Shown here: piece after piece, positions 33,891 through 44,811 of the stretch
Layout: each line of letters opens with the position of its first letter
Position numbering within the stretch: the first letter of the stretch is position 1
Assembly: GCA_037127315.1 (NCBI GenBank)
Contig: JBBBDQ010000192.1
Location: forward strand, 3,857,001 to 3,921,000
Length of the DNA: 64,000 nt
Reading direction: 5' to 3'
Source: Ascarosepion bandense
Taxonomy: Eukaryota; Mollusca; Cephalopoda; Sepiida; Sepiidae
Program-made: the position numbers and the translations under genes
The notes under the pieces: generated by a model
Told to the model about the DNA's origin: nothing
The model's database searches: none
What the model saw: only the letters and a program-made list of their open reading frames with translations

Positions 33891-36439
33891 CAAATGGCCC
33901 TATTTTAAGTAGTTACAAGAACGGTTGATACGTAACGTTATATCGGTAAAATGTCTCATAAGCAACTCCAGATATTTCTCACTATTTATCTTGTCAATCT
34001 GTCTTAAATGGTTAAATTTCTAAATAGATATTCGCCTTCTTCAACATGCTCAGTTATTTTCAGAATATCCTTTCATGAAGGCAACTGTTTATGAAGAGTA
34101 AAATCTTCATCTTTGTTATTTTGTGCGTTACGTTTCAACTGCTGAGTTATCCAGACTGCCTGGGATATTTTAAAATTTTGATTTTAAATATTATAATTAT
34201 TCTATCAATTATTTAGGATACTTGGTTGCTTTTAAATGAAAGTTTTGGCTCATGTGTTTTTCGTCTAAAGCTTTGTGTCAAAAAAGTAAAGATTTGAATA
34301 TTTATCACAATGATCTCTGGCCAGACAACATACTGACTACATCTTGTTGACTGAAAAACAATAAAAATGATGATACTAACCCTTAAAATAACTCATGAAA
34401 TACTGAGGTTACGTCATCTCAAAATTTATAATAACTTTTATATAACTTTCGATATGCTTCCTACTTTGCCAAAATGAACGACAGACTCAAGTTAAACAGG
34501 TCGTTCTTGAATGATCAAAAGAAAAAACCTAGTTGCAAATGGATGATTGTTGCATCTCACTATACGAAGTATTTTGGTCCATAGTATGAATAATGTTTTG
34601 GGAATCATTGACATATCTTTTTCATGACTGTTCGCAAATATACAAGCCATTATTAAGCTTTTAATTACTGAAAAGGCAAATTCCTTGTAAATTCATTTCT
34701 TCTCTTTTCATTGGCTGTAATTGTGATGTCGCATTTACAAAAAGGACGGGGTGGACATCGAAATATGTATTTTTAGCCATGGTCAAATAAGAAGAACAAA
34801 GAAAACTTCTTTCCTCTGCTCTGTGAACGCATGCGCAGACTTACTCATTGGGGAGCATGTAAACATCGTTTAGTGTTTTATTTACGGTAAAATGAAGTCA
34901 GAACCTTGAAAGGAAAAAATAATAAATAAATAGAAACATTCATAATAAAGAAACAATAAAAGAAGAAAATCACGAAAGAAAGGAAGAGTGAAAGAAAAAT
35001 AAATTCGAACGGAAGAATAAAAAGAAGGAAACAAAAAAGAAACAAAAGGAGTAGAGAAACAAAGAGTTGAAAGAAAGAAAGAATTGTGATTGTATGAAGG
35101 AAGTGAAAAGTACACATATTGACATATTTTAGATAAAAAATGATTTCAAAAACGAAAAATCGAGCCCATTTCTTCTTTCACGTGAAAACAGGCTGTAAAA
35201 ATGATAGAAAAGAAGGGGAAAACTTTATAAAAACACAAGGGAGAAACGAAGAAGCATCAAGAATAGGAAAAAAACAAAATAAAATAAAACAAGAAACAAA
35301 GGAAAAAGAGAAATTTTAAACACGAAGAAAAATGGACAATGCAATTGCAACAAATCAAATCTGTCTTTGAAAATCGATTTAAGAAGTATTCATGAAAAAG
35401 ACTCATTGTGTTTTTTCTTGTTTAATTTCTCCACACTTCAGTTTTCCCAAGTTCCTAAATACATCTTTTGATTCCTGGCCCTGCTGCTAAAATTGATGTG
35501 TGTTTGTACCTAATAGATTGCCTTTGTCAATGTTCACGAGCCATCGAAATTTTGATATAAATTTGGTTGAGGGATATAGTTTATTTCATTGCGATTATGT
35601 AAAAGATTCTGGCCAAAAATCAGTTTTAAATGTTATTTTTTAAAAAAATGACGTTTTATGGGATATAATGGTTTCGTACTATAATAGTCCCGTGTAGTCG
35701 AGAATAGTAAAAGCTATTTAATGGAGTTTACTCTCCTTGTGTTCTCCATGATAAGGAATATCTTCAAGATAAAGATTTATCAAAATTCAGAATTAAGGGA
35801 GGTAACTCAAGTTCTTTTTTATATTTCAACGTCTTAACACATATTCTGAAAATAACTAAGAATTGTTTGTAGCTAAATTGAACTTTATGTATCCTTGTCA
35901 ATCAAATGCTGACATGATTCTGTTTATGTATGTGCATGGTCACTCTCAAATGGCAAGACCCATTAACCTTAAGCATAAAAGATTCCCAAAAATTCACATA
36001 TGGCATAGATCATGTGAAGTTGACTTCAGAGGTTATTTTTCTGTTACCAAGGGTCATGAAAAAAACAGAATGTTATTTGTAGCCAATTGAAGGAATTTCT
36101 AGCAAAAGGGAATAAAATATTGAATTTGGTATTAAGGGCAAAAAGTTTTTTGGGACTCACATATAACTAAACAGTAAAATTTGAATTATAACTCCAAGGC
36201 CACCGAAGTGAGGGTGTAACATTAATTTCTGGAATTACCTGTATTACTGGTAAACAAATAGATTTTTATAAATTAAACAGAAAAAAAAACATTATATAAT
36301 GGCTGGTACTGATGTCCTACGTCACTGACGATCGTCAGAAGTAATTTTTGTATTAAAATAACTTTTCTTCAGCTAACGGAAAAAAAGAACTGAAAACATT
36401 AAGGTTTTTATAAAAAATTGTGTAAAACTGAAAAATATT
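31358..36439. other. 5-kb AT-rich region without recognised gene
   Basis: No frame above 80 codons has a recognisable motif; those near 34878-35117 are translations of an A/G-rich tract. I see a diverged direct repeat of about 50 bp (near 31650 and 31890), a diverged ~140-bp direct repeat at about 33490-33775 (shared AATCATTGCTTTCACTGCTTT-like landmarks), a 13-base poly-C near 33071 and a (TA)n at 33830-33889. This is the longest stretch without an identified element and could hold regulatory or very old repeat DNA. Confidence 0.5.
33830..33889. repeat. (TA)n microsatellite
   Basis: About 60 uninterrupted bases of AT/TA. Confidence 0.95.
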
Positions 36440-37115
36440 TTTAGAAAGATTTCTGTAATTTTTTGGATTTAATTTGATAAGATCCTAAAATACAGGAACT
36501 AGCAGATAGTTGTTGTATTTTAGTTTCCCCGACCTGTAGTCGGCATTTTGAGGTCTTTTTGCTGATGAGCGTACATTCAGTTTTCTCGAAATTTATACCG
36601 ATTACTTTCTTCTCGCTTTCTCTTGCTAACTTCTGTAAATGGGTGTGCATTTTCCTTTTCGTGTCTACTATCATCAGTGTGCCATCCGCGTGTCTTATAT
36701 TGTTGAGATTGCGGCCGCTAATGACGAATCCTGGTAAGAATTTTATTTTTCTCAGAATTGTTTTGATGAATAAGTTGAATAGATCCAGTGAGAAAATCCA
36801 TACTTGTCTTATGCCTCTTTCTATTTTTATATATCTGCTAAATTAGATTTCCTATACGTACACAAGCGGTTTGCTGGCAATATAGGTTCTTGAATATCCT
36901 AATATCTTTCCCGAAAATGTCGAGGTTGCCGAGCATCTCAAACAAGTCTTTGCGTAGTCTATAAAGTACAGATAAAAGTTTTTCTGCATTTGTATTGCTC
37001 TTTCAGATACCGTTTTGAGCATGAATATTGGGTTCCTTGTTCCTTGGACATATTCCTCTGTCCGCTCTGTTCTTCTCTTCAATATCTTTCCCAATATCCT
37101 CCTTCTATTAAGATA
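36440..37115 (-). pseudogene. RTE-type LINE RT fragment
   Basis: Minus-strand frames give TRNPIFMLKTVSERAIQMQK with YFIDYAK (RT motif A region, normally FIDYxKAFD), then NLYCQQTAC matching the NLYWQQTDC of the 9.5-kb copy, a decayed GIRQ block, LPGFVISGRNLNNIRHADGT (YADDT decayed to HADGT) and LARESEKKVIGINFEKTECT with the CRLQVGETKIQQ thumb. Same family as 9501-10484 but more mutated, and it includes more of the 5' RT. It begins at an (ATT)n tract. Confidence 0.8.
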
Positions 37116-37124
37116 ATGAAAAGG

Positions 37125-37375
<251 letters not shown>

Positions 37376-39083
37376 TTCATCATATTTCAATTTCTACTGT
37401 GGTCACGCTGCCTACCAAGTCCGCGAGAAGACGTAAGGCAGGACGTGGTTTGTTGTTAAGGCTCCATTTTTTTTTTTATTTCCCCTAACATTTCTAGCGT
37501 TACAGAGACAAAGTTCTCATTAATGTTTGGGCTGTACTTAACAAGACAATTTTTTGTATATCTCTTAAGCTGGGGTTTCCATGAATTCTTTCAATGTGTT
37601 GTTTTGTTCCATTTTTTATCATTCCAAGTGCACCTACTATCACTGGCACAATTCTTGTTTTCAATTTCCACATTTTTTCTGTTTCAGTTTCCAGGCCTTT
37701 ATATTTTGACAGTTTTTCAATTCCTTGGTCGCTATGTTACAATCCGCTAGACAAGCCATATCAATTAATAGGCAAGTATTTCTTTCTGGTTTTTAACAAT
37801 AATGTTCGGCCTAATTGCTTCAATTTTCTGTCTGTGTAGATAGTGTAATCCCATAGATTGATGACATCTTCTATTTCTGTAACCGGTGCTGGGTGATGTT
37901 CATACCAGTGTTTGTTTACAGCTTTTTCATAGTGTTTGCACATTTTACAATGTAAATATTGCCCCACTCTATCGTGACGATTTTTATATTCATTTGGGGC
38001 AAGTACAGAACAGCCTGAGATTAGATGGTCTATTGTTTCTTGGTGTTTATCCCAAAACCTACATTTTGGATCCAGATTATTATGCATAATATTTGCCTGA
38101 AAGTTCCCAGTGAAAAGACTGCAAGAATAAAGCCTTCAGTCTCAGACTTTAATCCAGATGCACGTAACCATCGATGAGTATTAACTTTATCAACAATGGA
38201 TTTATTGGCACGTTCTGGATATTGGCTATGCAGAGGTTTGTCTTGCCAGCGTTGTTTCATCTGTTCAAGAGCTTTATCTTTGGCTTCCATTTTCATATTT
38301 TTTGCCGCAATAGTTGGTTCTTGGCTTCTGTTTTGCTTTTCTACAGAATCTACTAACTGGTAAATCTTGTTTGTATTTACTGCCTTCTTTTATTATTGAC
38401 TATTTTTCTTTCTTCATGTTGCCTTACTAATTGTATCATCCAGTCCTTTGTTGTTTCTATGTATGTTAGTAAGCCAACAGTTGTTGTCTTGTATGACAAT
38501 TCTAGCTGAATAAGACCTCTTCCACCTTCTTTACGGGGTATGTATAGACGGTCTACATCAGCCTTTGGATGATGCATCTTATGCTTAGAAAGAAGCTTTC
38601 TTGTTTTAGCATCCATTCGCCTGATGTCGTTTAGAGTCCAGTTTAAGATGTTGAAACTATATTGGACAACTGGGATTGCAAGGCTAGTAATGACCATAAT
38701 TCTGTTCTGAGAATTCAATTCAGTTTTTAATATTATTCCTAGCCTTCTATAGTACTCTTTACGCACTATTTCTTTCATTTTTTTATGGTGAATTTTTTCA
38801 CTCTCATTTACACCTAAATATTTATAAGCTTCTTCTGGCTTCAATTCTTTTATTGTTACAGCAGGGTCTAAACTAATTGAGGATGTTTCGTGTTGTGATC
38901 CTCGTAAAACTGTAGCTTTAGCACATTTATTCAAATTGAATTTCATTCCAATGTTTTCACTGAAGCATTTTACAGTTTGCAGAAGACTTATTTTCTTTTG
39001 GGCTCTTTTATAGCCACATTCTGTCTTATTAAGTTGACTGGTTAGTGCTATTAATGATATGCAGAATAGTAAGGGAGATAAAG

Positions 39084-39084
<1 letters not shown>
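37376..39084 (-). pseudogene. R4/Dong-like LINE, copy 1 (5'-truncated, internally deleted)
   Basis: Minus strand from 39084: KFNLNKCAKATVLRGS, IKELKPEEAYKYLGVNESEK, the KTRKLLSKHKMHHPKADVDR block and YIPRKEGGRGLIQLELSYKT (frame 38377-38946). After breaks come the WLRASGLKSETEGFILA segment, DPKCRFWDKHQETIDHLISGC (CCHC-like knuckle with the second Cys mutated to Trp), and a nuclease region whose RPD motif is lost to a deletion. The YMDD part of the RT is missing. The 3' end abuts (GTT)n/(ATT)n at 37375 and the 5' end abuts (ATT)n at 39085-39122. Confidence 0.75.
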
Positions 39085-39121
<37 letters not shown>

Positions 39122-39508
39122 CATCAAAATAAGAATTCTACTTTAATATAACCAAACTTCCTCATAGCTTCAGCGCCTTTTTCCATATCTTTTTTCTATT
39201 TTTATTATTATTAAAATAATAATTATATTTGGGTGTTATCTAGACTTCTCAGTACGCCATCATTTTTCCCAATAACATTTTTCTATTATGATTATGATGA
39301 GAAGTTTCCTTTTTCAGTATCTTTGTTAAGTTATTATTATTAGTGAAATGAGAATTCTGAATTGGTCTTCTCTTCATTTCAGCATAATTCCATATATCTT
39401 TTTTTATTATTAATATTCAAATGATAGTTTTTTGACGTTATCATATATCTCCTCGGAACTCCATGTTAAATAATCATATTCTTCTATTATTATTATTGTT
39501 ATTATTAT
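39085..39508. repeat. (ATT)n with interspersed short repeat units
   Basis: ATT tracts at 39085-39122 and 39483-39508. Between them, three or four diverged units start in ATT, pass through AAAT(A/G)A-AATTCT-like sequence and a CTC(G/A)GAACTCCA-like sequence, then AATAACATTTTTCTATTATT. Related material is at 37213-37264. Confidence 0.6.
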
Positions 39509-39642
39509 GTCATTTTTCATCATATTTAGATTTCTGCATTGGTCTCACTACCAACCAAGTCTGCGGGGAGACCTAAGGCAGGTAGTGGCGTGTTGTTATG
39601 ACTCCATTTCATGTTTTTCTATCCTCCCTATCATCCCCAGCA

Positions 39643-40209
39643 TTACATAGATAACGTTTTCCTTAGTGTGTGGGCTGTACTTAATAATACAATTTTTTGT
39701 ATATCTCTTAAGCTGGGGTTTCCAGGGATTCTTTCAATGTGTTGTTTTGTTCCATTTTTTATCATTCCAAGTGCACCTACTATCACTGGCACAACTCTTG
39801 TTTTCAATTTCCACATTTTTTCTATTTCAATTTCCAGGTCTTTATATTTTGACAGTTTTTCAAATTCCTTGATTGCTATGTTACAATCCGCTGGACAAGC
39901 CATATCAATTAATAGACAAGTTTTCTCCTTCTGGTTTTTAACAATAATGTCTGGCCTGTTTGCTTCAATTTTTCTGTCTGTGTAGATGGTGTAATCCCAT
40001 AGAATGGTTACATCTTCTATTTCTGTAACCGGTGCTGGATGATGTTCATACCAGTGTTTGTTTACAGCTTTTCCATAATGTTTGCACATTGCCCAATGTA
40101 AATATTGCCCAACTCTATCGTGGCGATTTTTATATTCGTTTGGGGCAAGCACAGAACAGCCTGAGATTAGGTGGTCTATTGTTTCTTGGTTTTTATCACA
40201 AACCTGCAT
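39643..40209 (-). CDS. CCHC knuckle and restriction-like endonuclease of LINE copy 2
   Basis: A 188-codon frame. Residues 4-18 contain the distal part of a CCHC-type finger (C..H....C within VCDKNQETIDHLISGC); the first Cys lies in the adjacent broken frame. Residues 85-102 read RPDIIV...KEKTCLLIDMAC, the RPD...D signature of the PD-(D/E)xK-like endonuclease found C-terminal to the RT in R2/R4/CRE-type LINEs. NIAIKEFEKLSKYKDLEIEI follows. This enzyme makes the target nick in that class. Four copies in the window share this domain. Confidence 0.8.
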   Translation of the reverse strand: MQVCDKNQETIDHLISGCSVLAPNEYKNRHDRVGQYLHWAMCKHYGKAVNKHWYEHHPAPVTEIEDVTILWDYTIYTDRKIEANRPDIIVKNQKEKTCLLIDMACPADCNIAIKEFEKLSKYKDLEIEIEKMWKLKTRVVPVIVGALGMIKNGTKQHIERIPGNPSLRDIQKIVLLSTAHTLRKTLSM

Positions 40210-40299
40210 TTTGGATCCATATTATTATGCATAATATTTGCCTGAAAGTTTCTAGTGAAAAGACTTTGGTCTTGCGCTGCAAGAATAAAGCCTTCAGTT

Positions 40300-41403
40300 T
40301 CAGACTTTAATCCAGATGCCTCGTAACCATCGATGAGTATTAACTTTGTCAACATTGGATTTATTGGCACGTTCTGGATATTGGCCATGCAGAGGTTTGT
40401 CTTGCCAGCGCTGTTTCATCTGTTCAAGAGCTTTATCTTTGGCTTTCATTTTCATATTTTTTGCCGCAATAGTTGGTTCTTGGCTTCTGTTTTGCTTTTC
40501 TACAGAATCTACTAACTGTAAATCTTGTTTGTATTTACTGCCTTCTTTTATCATTGAATATTTTTTCTTTCTTTCTTCATGTTGCCTTACTAATTGTATC
40601 ATCCAATCCTTTGTTGTTTCTATGTATGTTAGTAAGCCAATAGTTGTTGTCTTGTATGACAATTCCAGCTGAATAAGACCTCTTCCACCTTCTTTACGGG
40701 GTATGTATAGACGATCTACATCAGCCTTTGGATGATGCATCTTATGCTTAGAAAGAAGCTTTCTTGTTTTAGCATCCATTCGCCTGATGTCATTTAGAGT
40801 CCAGTTTAAGATGTTAAAGCTATATTGGACAACTGGGATTGCAAGGCTATTAATGGCCATAACTCTGTTCTGTGAATTTAATTCAGTTTTTAATATCATT
40901 CGTAGCCTTCTATAGTACTCTTTACGCACTATTTCTTTCATTTTTTTATGGTGAATGTTTTCGCTCTCATTTACACCTAGGTATTTATAAGCTTCTTCTG
41001 GTTTCAATTCTTTTATTGTTACAGCAGGGTCTAAGCTAATTGAGGATGTTTCTTGTATTGATCCACGTAAAACTGTAGCCTTAGCACATTTATTCAAATT
41101 AAATTTCATTCCAATGTCTTCGCTGAAGCATTTTACAGTTTGCAGAAGACCTTCCAGCTCATTATCATTCTTAGCATATAACTTTAAGTCATCCATGTAA
41201 AATAGATGGCTTATTTTCTTTTGGCCTATTTTATAACCACATTCTGTCTTATTAATTTGACTGGTTAGTGCTATTAATGATATGCAGAATAGTAAGGGAG
41301 ATAAAGAATCCCCTTGAAATATATCTCTTTTGATGTTTATTTCATCAGACTTATAGGTTCCATTTATATGATTGAGGTAAAGGGTTGTTTTCCATATAGA
41401 CAT
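40300..41403 (-). CDS. Reverse transcriptase part of R4/Dong-like LINE
   Basis: A 367-codon open frame with no internal stop. Residues 29-42 carry FQGDSLSPLLFCIS (RT motif B), 68-78 FYMDDLKLYAK (catalytic Asp pair), 99-107 KFNLNKCAK, about 131-141 EEAYKYLGVNE (motif D/E region), then the conserved thumb RKEYYRRLRMILKTELNS, SLAIPVVQYSFNILNWT and IPRKEGGRGLIQLE. The N-terminal DNA-binding region and RT motif A Asp are lost by truncation. The frame ends where an extra base near 40318 breaks continuity with the endonuclease. Function in life: reverse transcription of LINE RNA at a nicked target. This fragment is a pseudogene in effect, but young enough to retain a long frame. Confidence 0.85.
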   Translation of the reverse strand: MSIWKTTLYLNHINGTYKSDEINIKRDIFQGDSLSPLLFCISLIALTSQINKTECGYKIGQKKISHLFYMDDLKLYAKNDNELEGLLQTVKCFSEDIGMKFNLNKCAKATVLRGSIQETSSISLDPAVTIKELKPEEAYKYLGVNESENIHHKKMKEIVRKEYYRRLRMILKTELNSQNRVMAINSLAIPVVQYSFNILNWTLNDIRRMDAKTRKLLSKHKMHHPKADVDRLYIPRKEGGRGLIQLELSYKTTTIGLLTYIETTKDWMIQLVRQHEERKKKYSMIKEGSKYKQDLQLVDSVEKQNRSQEPTIAAKNMKMKAKDKALEQMKQRWQDKPLHGQYPERANKSNVDKVNTHRWLRGIWIKV

Positions 41404-41475
41404 GCACTGTTTGATGAAATTGATGATGACGGGCGATATCTTGTATATATTTAAAGTCTTTAAAATCCAGGAATG

Positions 41476-41498
41476 GTATTATTATTATTATTATTATG
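41476..41498. repeat. (ATT)n between two LINE copies
   Basis: Short ATT tract that forms the 5' junction of copy 2 and the 3' junction of copy 3. Confidence 0.95.
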
Positions 41499-42057
41499 TC
41501 ATTTTTCATCATATTTCGATTTCTGCTTTGGTCTCACTACCAACCAAGTCTGCGGGCAGACCTAAGGCAGGTAGTGGCGTGTTGTTATGGCTCCATTTCA
41601 TGTTTTTCTATCTTCCCTATCATCCCCAGCATTACATAGATAAAGTTTTCCTTAGTGTGTGGGCTGTACTTAATAAGACAATTTTTTGTATATCTCTTAA
41701 GCTGGCGTTTCCAGGGATTCTTTCAATGTGTTGTTTTGTTCCATTTTTTATCATTCCAAGTGCACCTACTATCACTGGCACAACTCTTGTTTTCAATTTC
41801 CACATTTTTTCTATTTCAATTTCCAGGTCTTTATATTTTGACAGTTTTTCAAATTCCTTGATTGCTATGTTACAATCCGCTGGACAAGCCATATCAATTA
41901 ATAGACAAGTTTTCTCCTTCTGGTTTTTAACAATAATGTCTGGCCTGTTTGCTTCAATTTTTCTGTCTGTGTAGATGGTGTAATCCCATAGAATGGTTAC
42001 ATCTTCTATTTCTGTAACCGGTGCTGGGTGATGTTCATAGCAGTGTTTGCCTACAGC

Positions 42058-42058
<1 letters not shown>
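41499..42058 (-). pseudogene. R4/Dong-like LINE, copy 3 (endonuclease end only)
   Basis: Frame 41632-42129 reads, after the poly-Asn repeat, KAVGKHCYEHHPAPVTEIED, then the RPDIIV...LLIDMACPAD nuclease signature and the same C-terminus as copy 2 (nearly identical residues throughout). It is a severe 5' truncation joined directly to (ATT)n at 42059-42108. Confidence 0.85.

Positions 42059-42108
<50 letters not shown>
42059..42108. repeat. (ATT)n microsatellite
   Basis: Uninterrupted ATT units for about 50 bp, separating two restriction-endonuclease-type LINE fragments. Confidence 0.97.
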
Positions 42109-42109
42109 T

Positions 42110-42690
42110 AAATTCTTAAACTCTTTCATAAGTATATTCCAATCAAATGGAATTCTAATATAAATTAAAAGTGTGATTTTCCTCTGATCCTTGATGATTA
42201 AATCTAATCTTTTTTCTGAATATTCCTGTCATTATTTACAGCACAGTTCTAGGGCCGTGACATTTTTCCTTTCCGTTAATGGTTCTGAATTATGTTTGTA
42301 CAAGTTTTTCTCTGTAGGTATTTTGTAGCCATTTCAAATTCTCCGATGTAGTTATTGTCTTATACTGTCAGATGTTGGTTTATATTTTGCTGTAGTTACG
42401 ACACGGCAACCAGAAACATGATGGCTTTTTGATTCCACGTGTTCGTCGCAAAAGTAGCATTTTGCATCAGTAGCATTCTTTTAAACATTTTTTTGGTAAT
42501 TATGGGTAAACAGTGCCGTGATTTTGCCTGGCCAATATAAACCCCTCTAATGGTTATTAATAGTTATGGCAATCACTCTCATGATGAATTTATTATTGAT
42601 TCTCTCACTTGTTCTGCGCATTGTTAGTCATTTTGCATTGTGCCTGATGGCTGAACAAATTTTGTTATCTCCATTCTTTGACTCATAATT
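42110..42690 (-). pseudogene. Diverged R4-like LINE endonuclease fragment
   Basis: The minus strand shows KCYFCDEHVESKSHHVSGC (CCHC knuckle: C-x2-C-x8-H-x4-C), VVTTAKYKPT, then RLDLIIKDQRKITLLIYIRI in the place of the RPD...LLID nuclease block (Pro and Asp replaced), and FDWNILMKEFKNL running into poly-Asn. The order matches copies 1-4 but the sequence is far more diverged, so it is another family or a much older copy. Confidence 0.55.
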
Positions 42691-42850
42691 GCTTCTTGAA
42701 AGTTTTTTAATCATTATTATTCTGCGTGTACTATTCTTAGTATTAAATTTAAATTATGTAACGGCCAGTTTCTGCTTAGCATCTGAAGATTCCGTTGTGC
42801 ATGAAAATCCGAGTAGTGGTACAGGTACAGCATGTATATATATATATATC

Positions 42851-43147
42851 CCTGATAGCTACAGTTTTCAAAAGTTTAAATGCAACCTCAATTACCATTT
42901 CTTATTTCCTTGTCTCGCATCCTTTCTTATCATTTCCTCTACATCCACTGTATCTTGTTCTCTCTTTTCACTCTACTCTCATGTAACTCTCCCCACTCCA
43001 GTACTTCCATCCTTCTCGCACCCATACTCTGACACCTCTTGTCCTCTTTCTATTCGCACCCTACTTATGTAATCTTTCGCCCTCTTCTTATGTAAGCCTT
43101 TGCACACTAGTGGTAGTACTGCCTTCCTTGGGGTGAAACGATTAAAA
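42851..43147 (+). pseudogene. Jockey/CR1-like LINE 3' end
   Basis: Starts at a (TA)n (42835-42850) with PDSYSFQKFKCNLNYHFL, the family's C-terminus, then the pyrimidine-rich 3' UTR and the tail ACTGCCTTCCTTGGGGTGAAACGATTAAAATA. A 297-bp 5'-truncated copy. Confidence 0.8.
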
Positions 43148-43204
43148 TATATAATTTCTAAAGAAATGATGGATTTAATTTTTTTTTTTAATCCGTCATA
43201 TTGT

Positions 43205-43636
43205 TAACACTTCAAACGTTATTTTTAGTGGATGGCTGCATTAGAATTTACTTTGTCTAGGTTTCGGACACGAAACTGAAGACCAAAGTGAAACGCTGGT
43301 TAAAAAATAATCTAGATTGCATGACACGGGATATCACAGAGATACTCTACATGTAAGGTTTTTGAAATCGTTAATGGGTTCTCTGCCTCACGATTTAAAG
43401 GGAAAAATTAATATATCATTTTAATCCTCCATTCTCTGCTCAAATGCATAAAAAACGACGACACATTTTTTAAAAGAACGATCACAGGTGACGAAAAATG
43501 GATTGTTTACAACAATCTGAAGCAAAAATATCCCATTGAAAATAATGTGACATTGTTAACGAGTACAAAATCTGATATGCATCCGAAGATAGTTATGTTG
43601 TGTATCTTAGGGTATTGAAACGGCAGTCTGTATTGT
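43205..43636 (+). pseudogene. mariner transposase fragment, cut by Gypsy insertion
   Basis: In the final ~210 bases the plus strand reads ITGDEKWIVYNNLKQK (first catalytic Asp in TGDEKW) and HPKIVMLCILGY, then NGSLYC, the region before YELL in mariner transposases. The sequence stops exactly at 43636/43637 where the Gypsy LTR begins. Upstream parts are degenerate. I could not recognise the continuation on the far side of the Gypsy element, which suggests deletion there. Confidence 0.75.
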
Positions 43637-43903
43637 TGATATATCCCTGAAAGGGATATATATATTATTCGAAGTAGCTAAGTGGTTTTGGCAAATGCAA
43701 CCGGGTAGGACAATCTAGTAAGTAGCCGTAATAGACCTATACTCATCGTAGTCGGTATGCAGTATGCTTAGGCGGAGGCTTAGGCAATAAGCGTTCCAAT
43801 CGGTGTTGTTCTAGGCGTCCCCGCCTTAGTCTGTATTAATGGCTGACACCAGCCAATCATATTACTGAGGGGGAACCAAGGTGTATGCATATTTATTATA
43901 TCA
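43637..43903 (-). repeat. Gypsy 3' LTR
   Basis: 267 bp; minus strand starts TGATATAATAAATATG and ends CCCTTTCAGGGATATATCA, with 7-bp inverted ends TGATATA/TATATCA. The adjacent internal sequence 43904-43916 is the polypurine tract (AGCTCAGGGGAGG on the minus strand). Confidence 0.85.
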
Positions 43904-44057
43904 CCTCCCCTGAGCTAAATTTTCCAGTGAAATTTAGCTTCAATATTTTCTCTTTTTAGTGTCTGGACATAATCGATTGATTTTTTCCTAAGTATTTCCT
44001 AAGTATCTCAACTGATTCCAATGTCTTTTGCACCAAAATTCTTAACCTTATATGTCA

Positions 44058-44811
44058 CTAGCAGTATAACCCGGCGTTGCTCGGGTGTAATGAAAGCTTT
44101 AAAACTAATCCATGGTCCTGGAGCTCAGACTCTTTGGACGTTGGCACTAAAGACTAAAAAGCAAGAGTTGTTTCCAGTTAAAGCGAAACCGTAGACTGAA
44201 AGAAAAATGAATGGATATAAGTCAAATTTTGATTTCCTGATATCGATATCAAATAAGTTTTTTTCGTCGTAAACTGAATTTTGAAGGCTAAATAAGTCCT
44301 CTGAGTAAATGGTATCATGGCTGAGACTAAGAACTACAATTATACCTACTCAGAGCCAAACCCAAAGCAAAAACTAAAATAAAAGGGCTGAAAAAAATAC
44401 AGACATACAGACAGATAAACCGACACACACACAAACATATTGTCTTTTATATGTATATATATATATATATATTATCGATTTTCTGCACTATTGTAAGAGC
44501 TGCAACCTTGAAACTTCTGAATATCGTTTCTTATGTCTTTGTCTATAAGTGTATCAAATTTGATTAAAATCGGACCACTCCTTCTATTACCGGATTTTTT
44601 CGATTATCGATTTTCGAGATTTATCTGGGGTACCTCGACACAAAAACTAGCTAAGAACACTCGCAGACGCTTATAGTACAACTGTGTAAATTTTCAAGAA
44701 AATCGGTTCAGCCGTTTCGGAGTCTATAGGTAACGGATACACACACACACACACACACACACTGACACACACGCACACACACACAAAGTTTCATTTATAA
44801 ATAAGTTTAGA
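44058..44811 (-). mobile_element. Non-autonomous Helitron-like element, copy 2, nested in Gypsy
   Basis: 754 bp on the minus strand, starting TCTAAACTTATTTATAA (44811) and ending in hairpin CCCGAGCAACGCCGGG, TTATACTG and CTAG (44061-44058). The host bases are A before TC and T after CTAG, as in Helitron A|T target sites. No target duplication. It splits the Gypsy pol between GHI (44815) and the DI.G..FWCKRHWNQLR block (about 44050-44000). No coding capacity, so it depended on an autonomous partner. Confidence 0.82.

Larger units (their letters stand above)
39509..41475 (-). mobile_element. R4/Dong-like LINE, copy 2 (longest copy)
   Basis: 1.97 kb, 5'-truncated within the RT (first recognisable residues HSWILKTLNIYKISPVIINF just after the (ATT)n at 41476-41498), through RT, CCHC knuckle and restriction-like endonuclease, to a 3' UTR ending at the (ATT)n at 39483-39508. 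One frameshift near 40318 separates two long frames. The position between ATT tracts on both sides fits elements such as Dong that insert in TAA repeats. Confidence 0.8.

Noticed and set aside
35863..36090. 75-codon plus-strand frame as a host exon
   Set aside because: No recognisable motif, no convincing splice-site context and AT-rich flanks; the length is not unusual for chance.
39611..39985. Plus-strand 124-codon frame (also at 41402-41974 and 52984-53301)
   Set aside because: These are antisense shadows of the restriction-like endonuclease of the R4/Dong-like LINE copies, so they recur because the LINE does.
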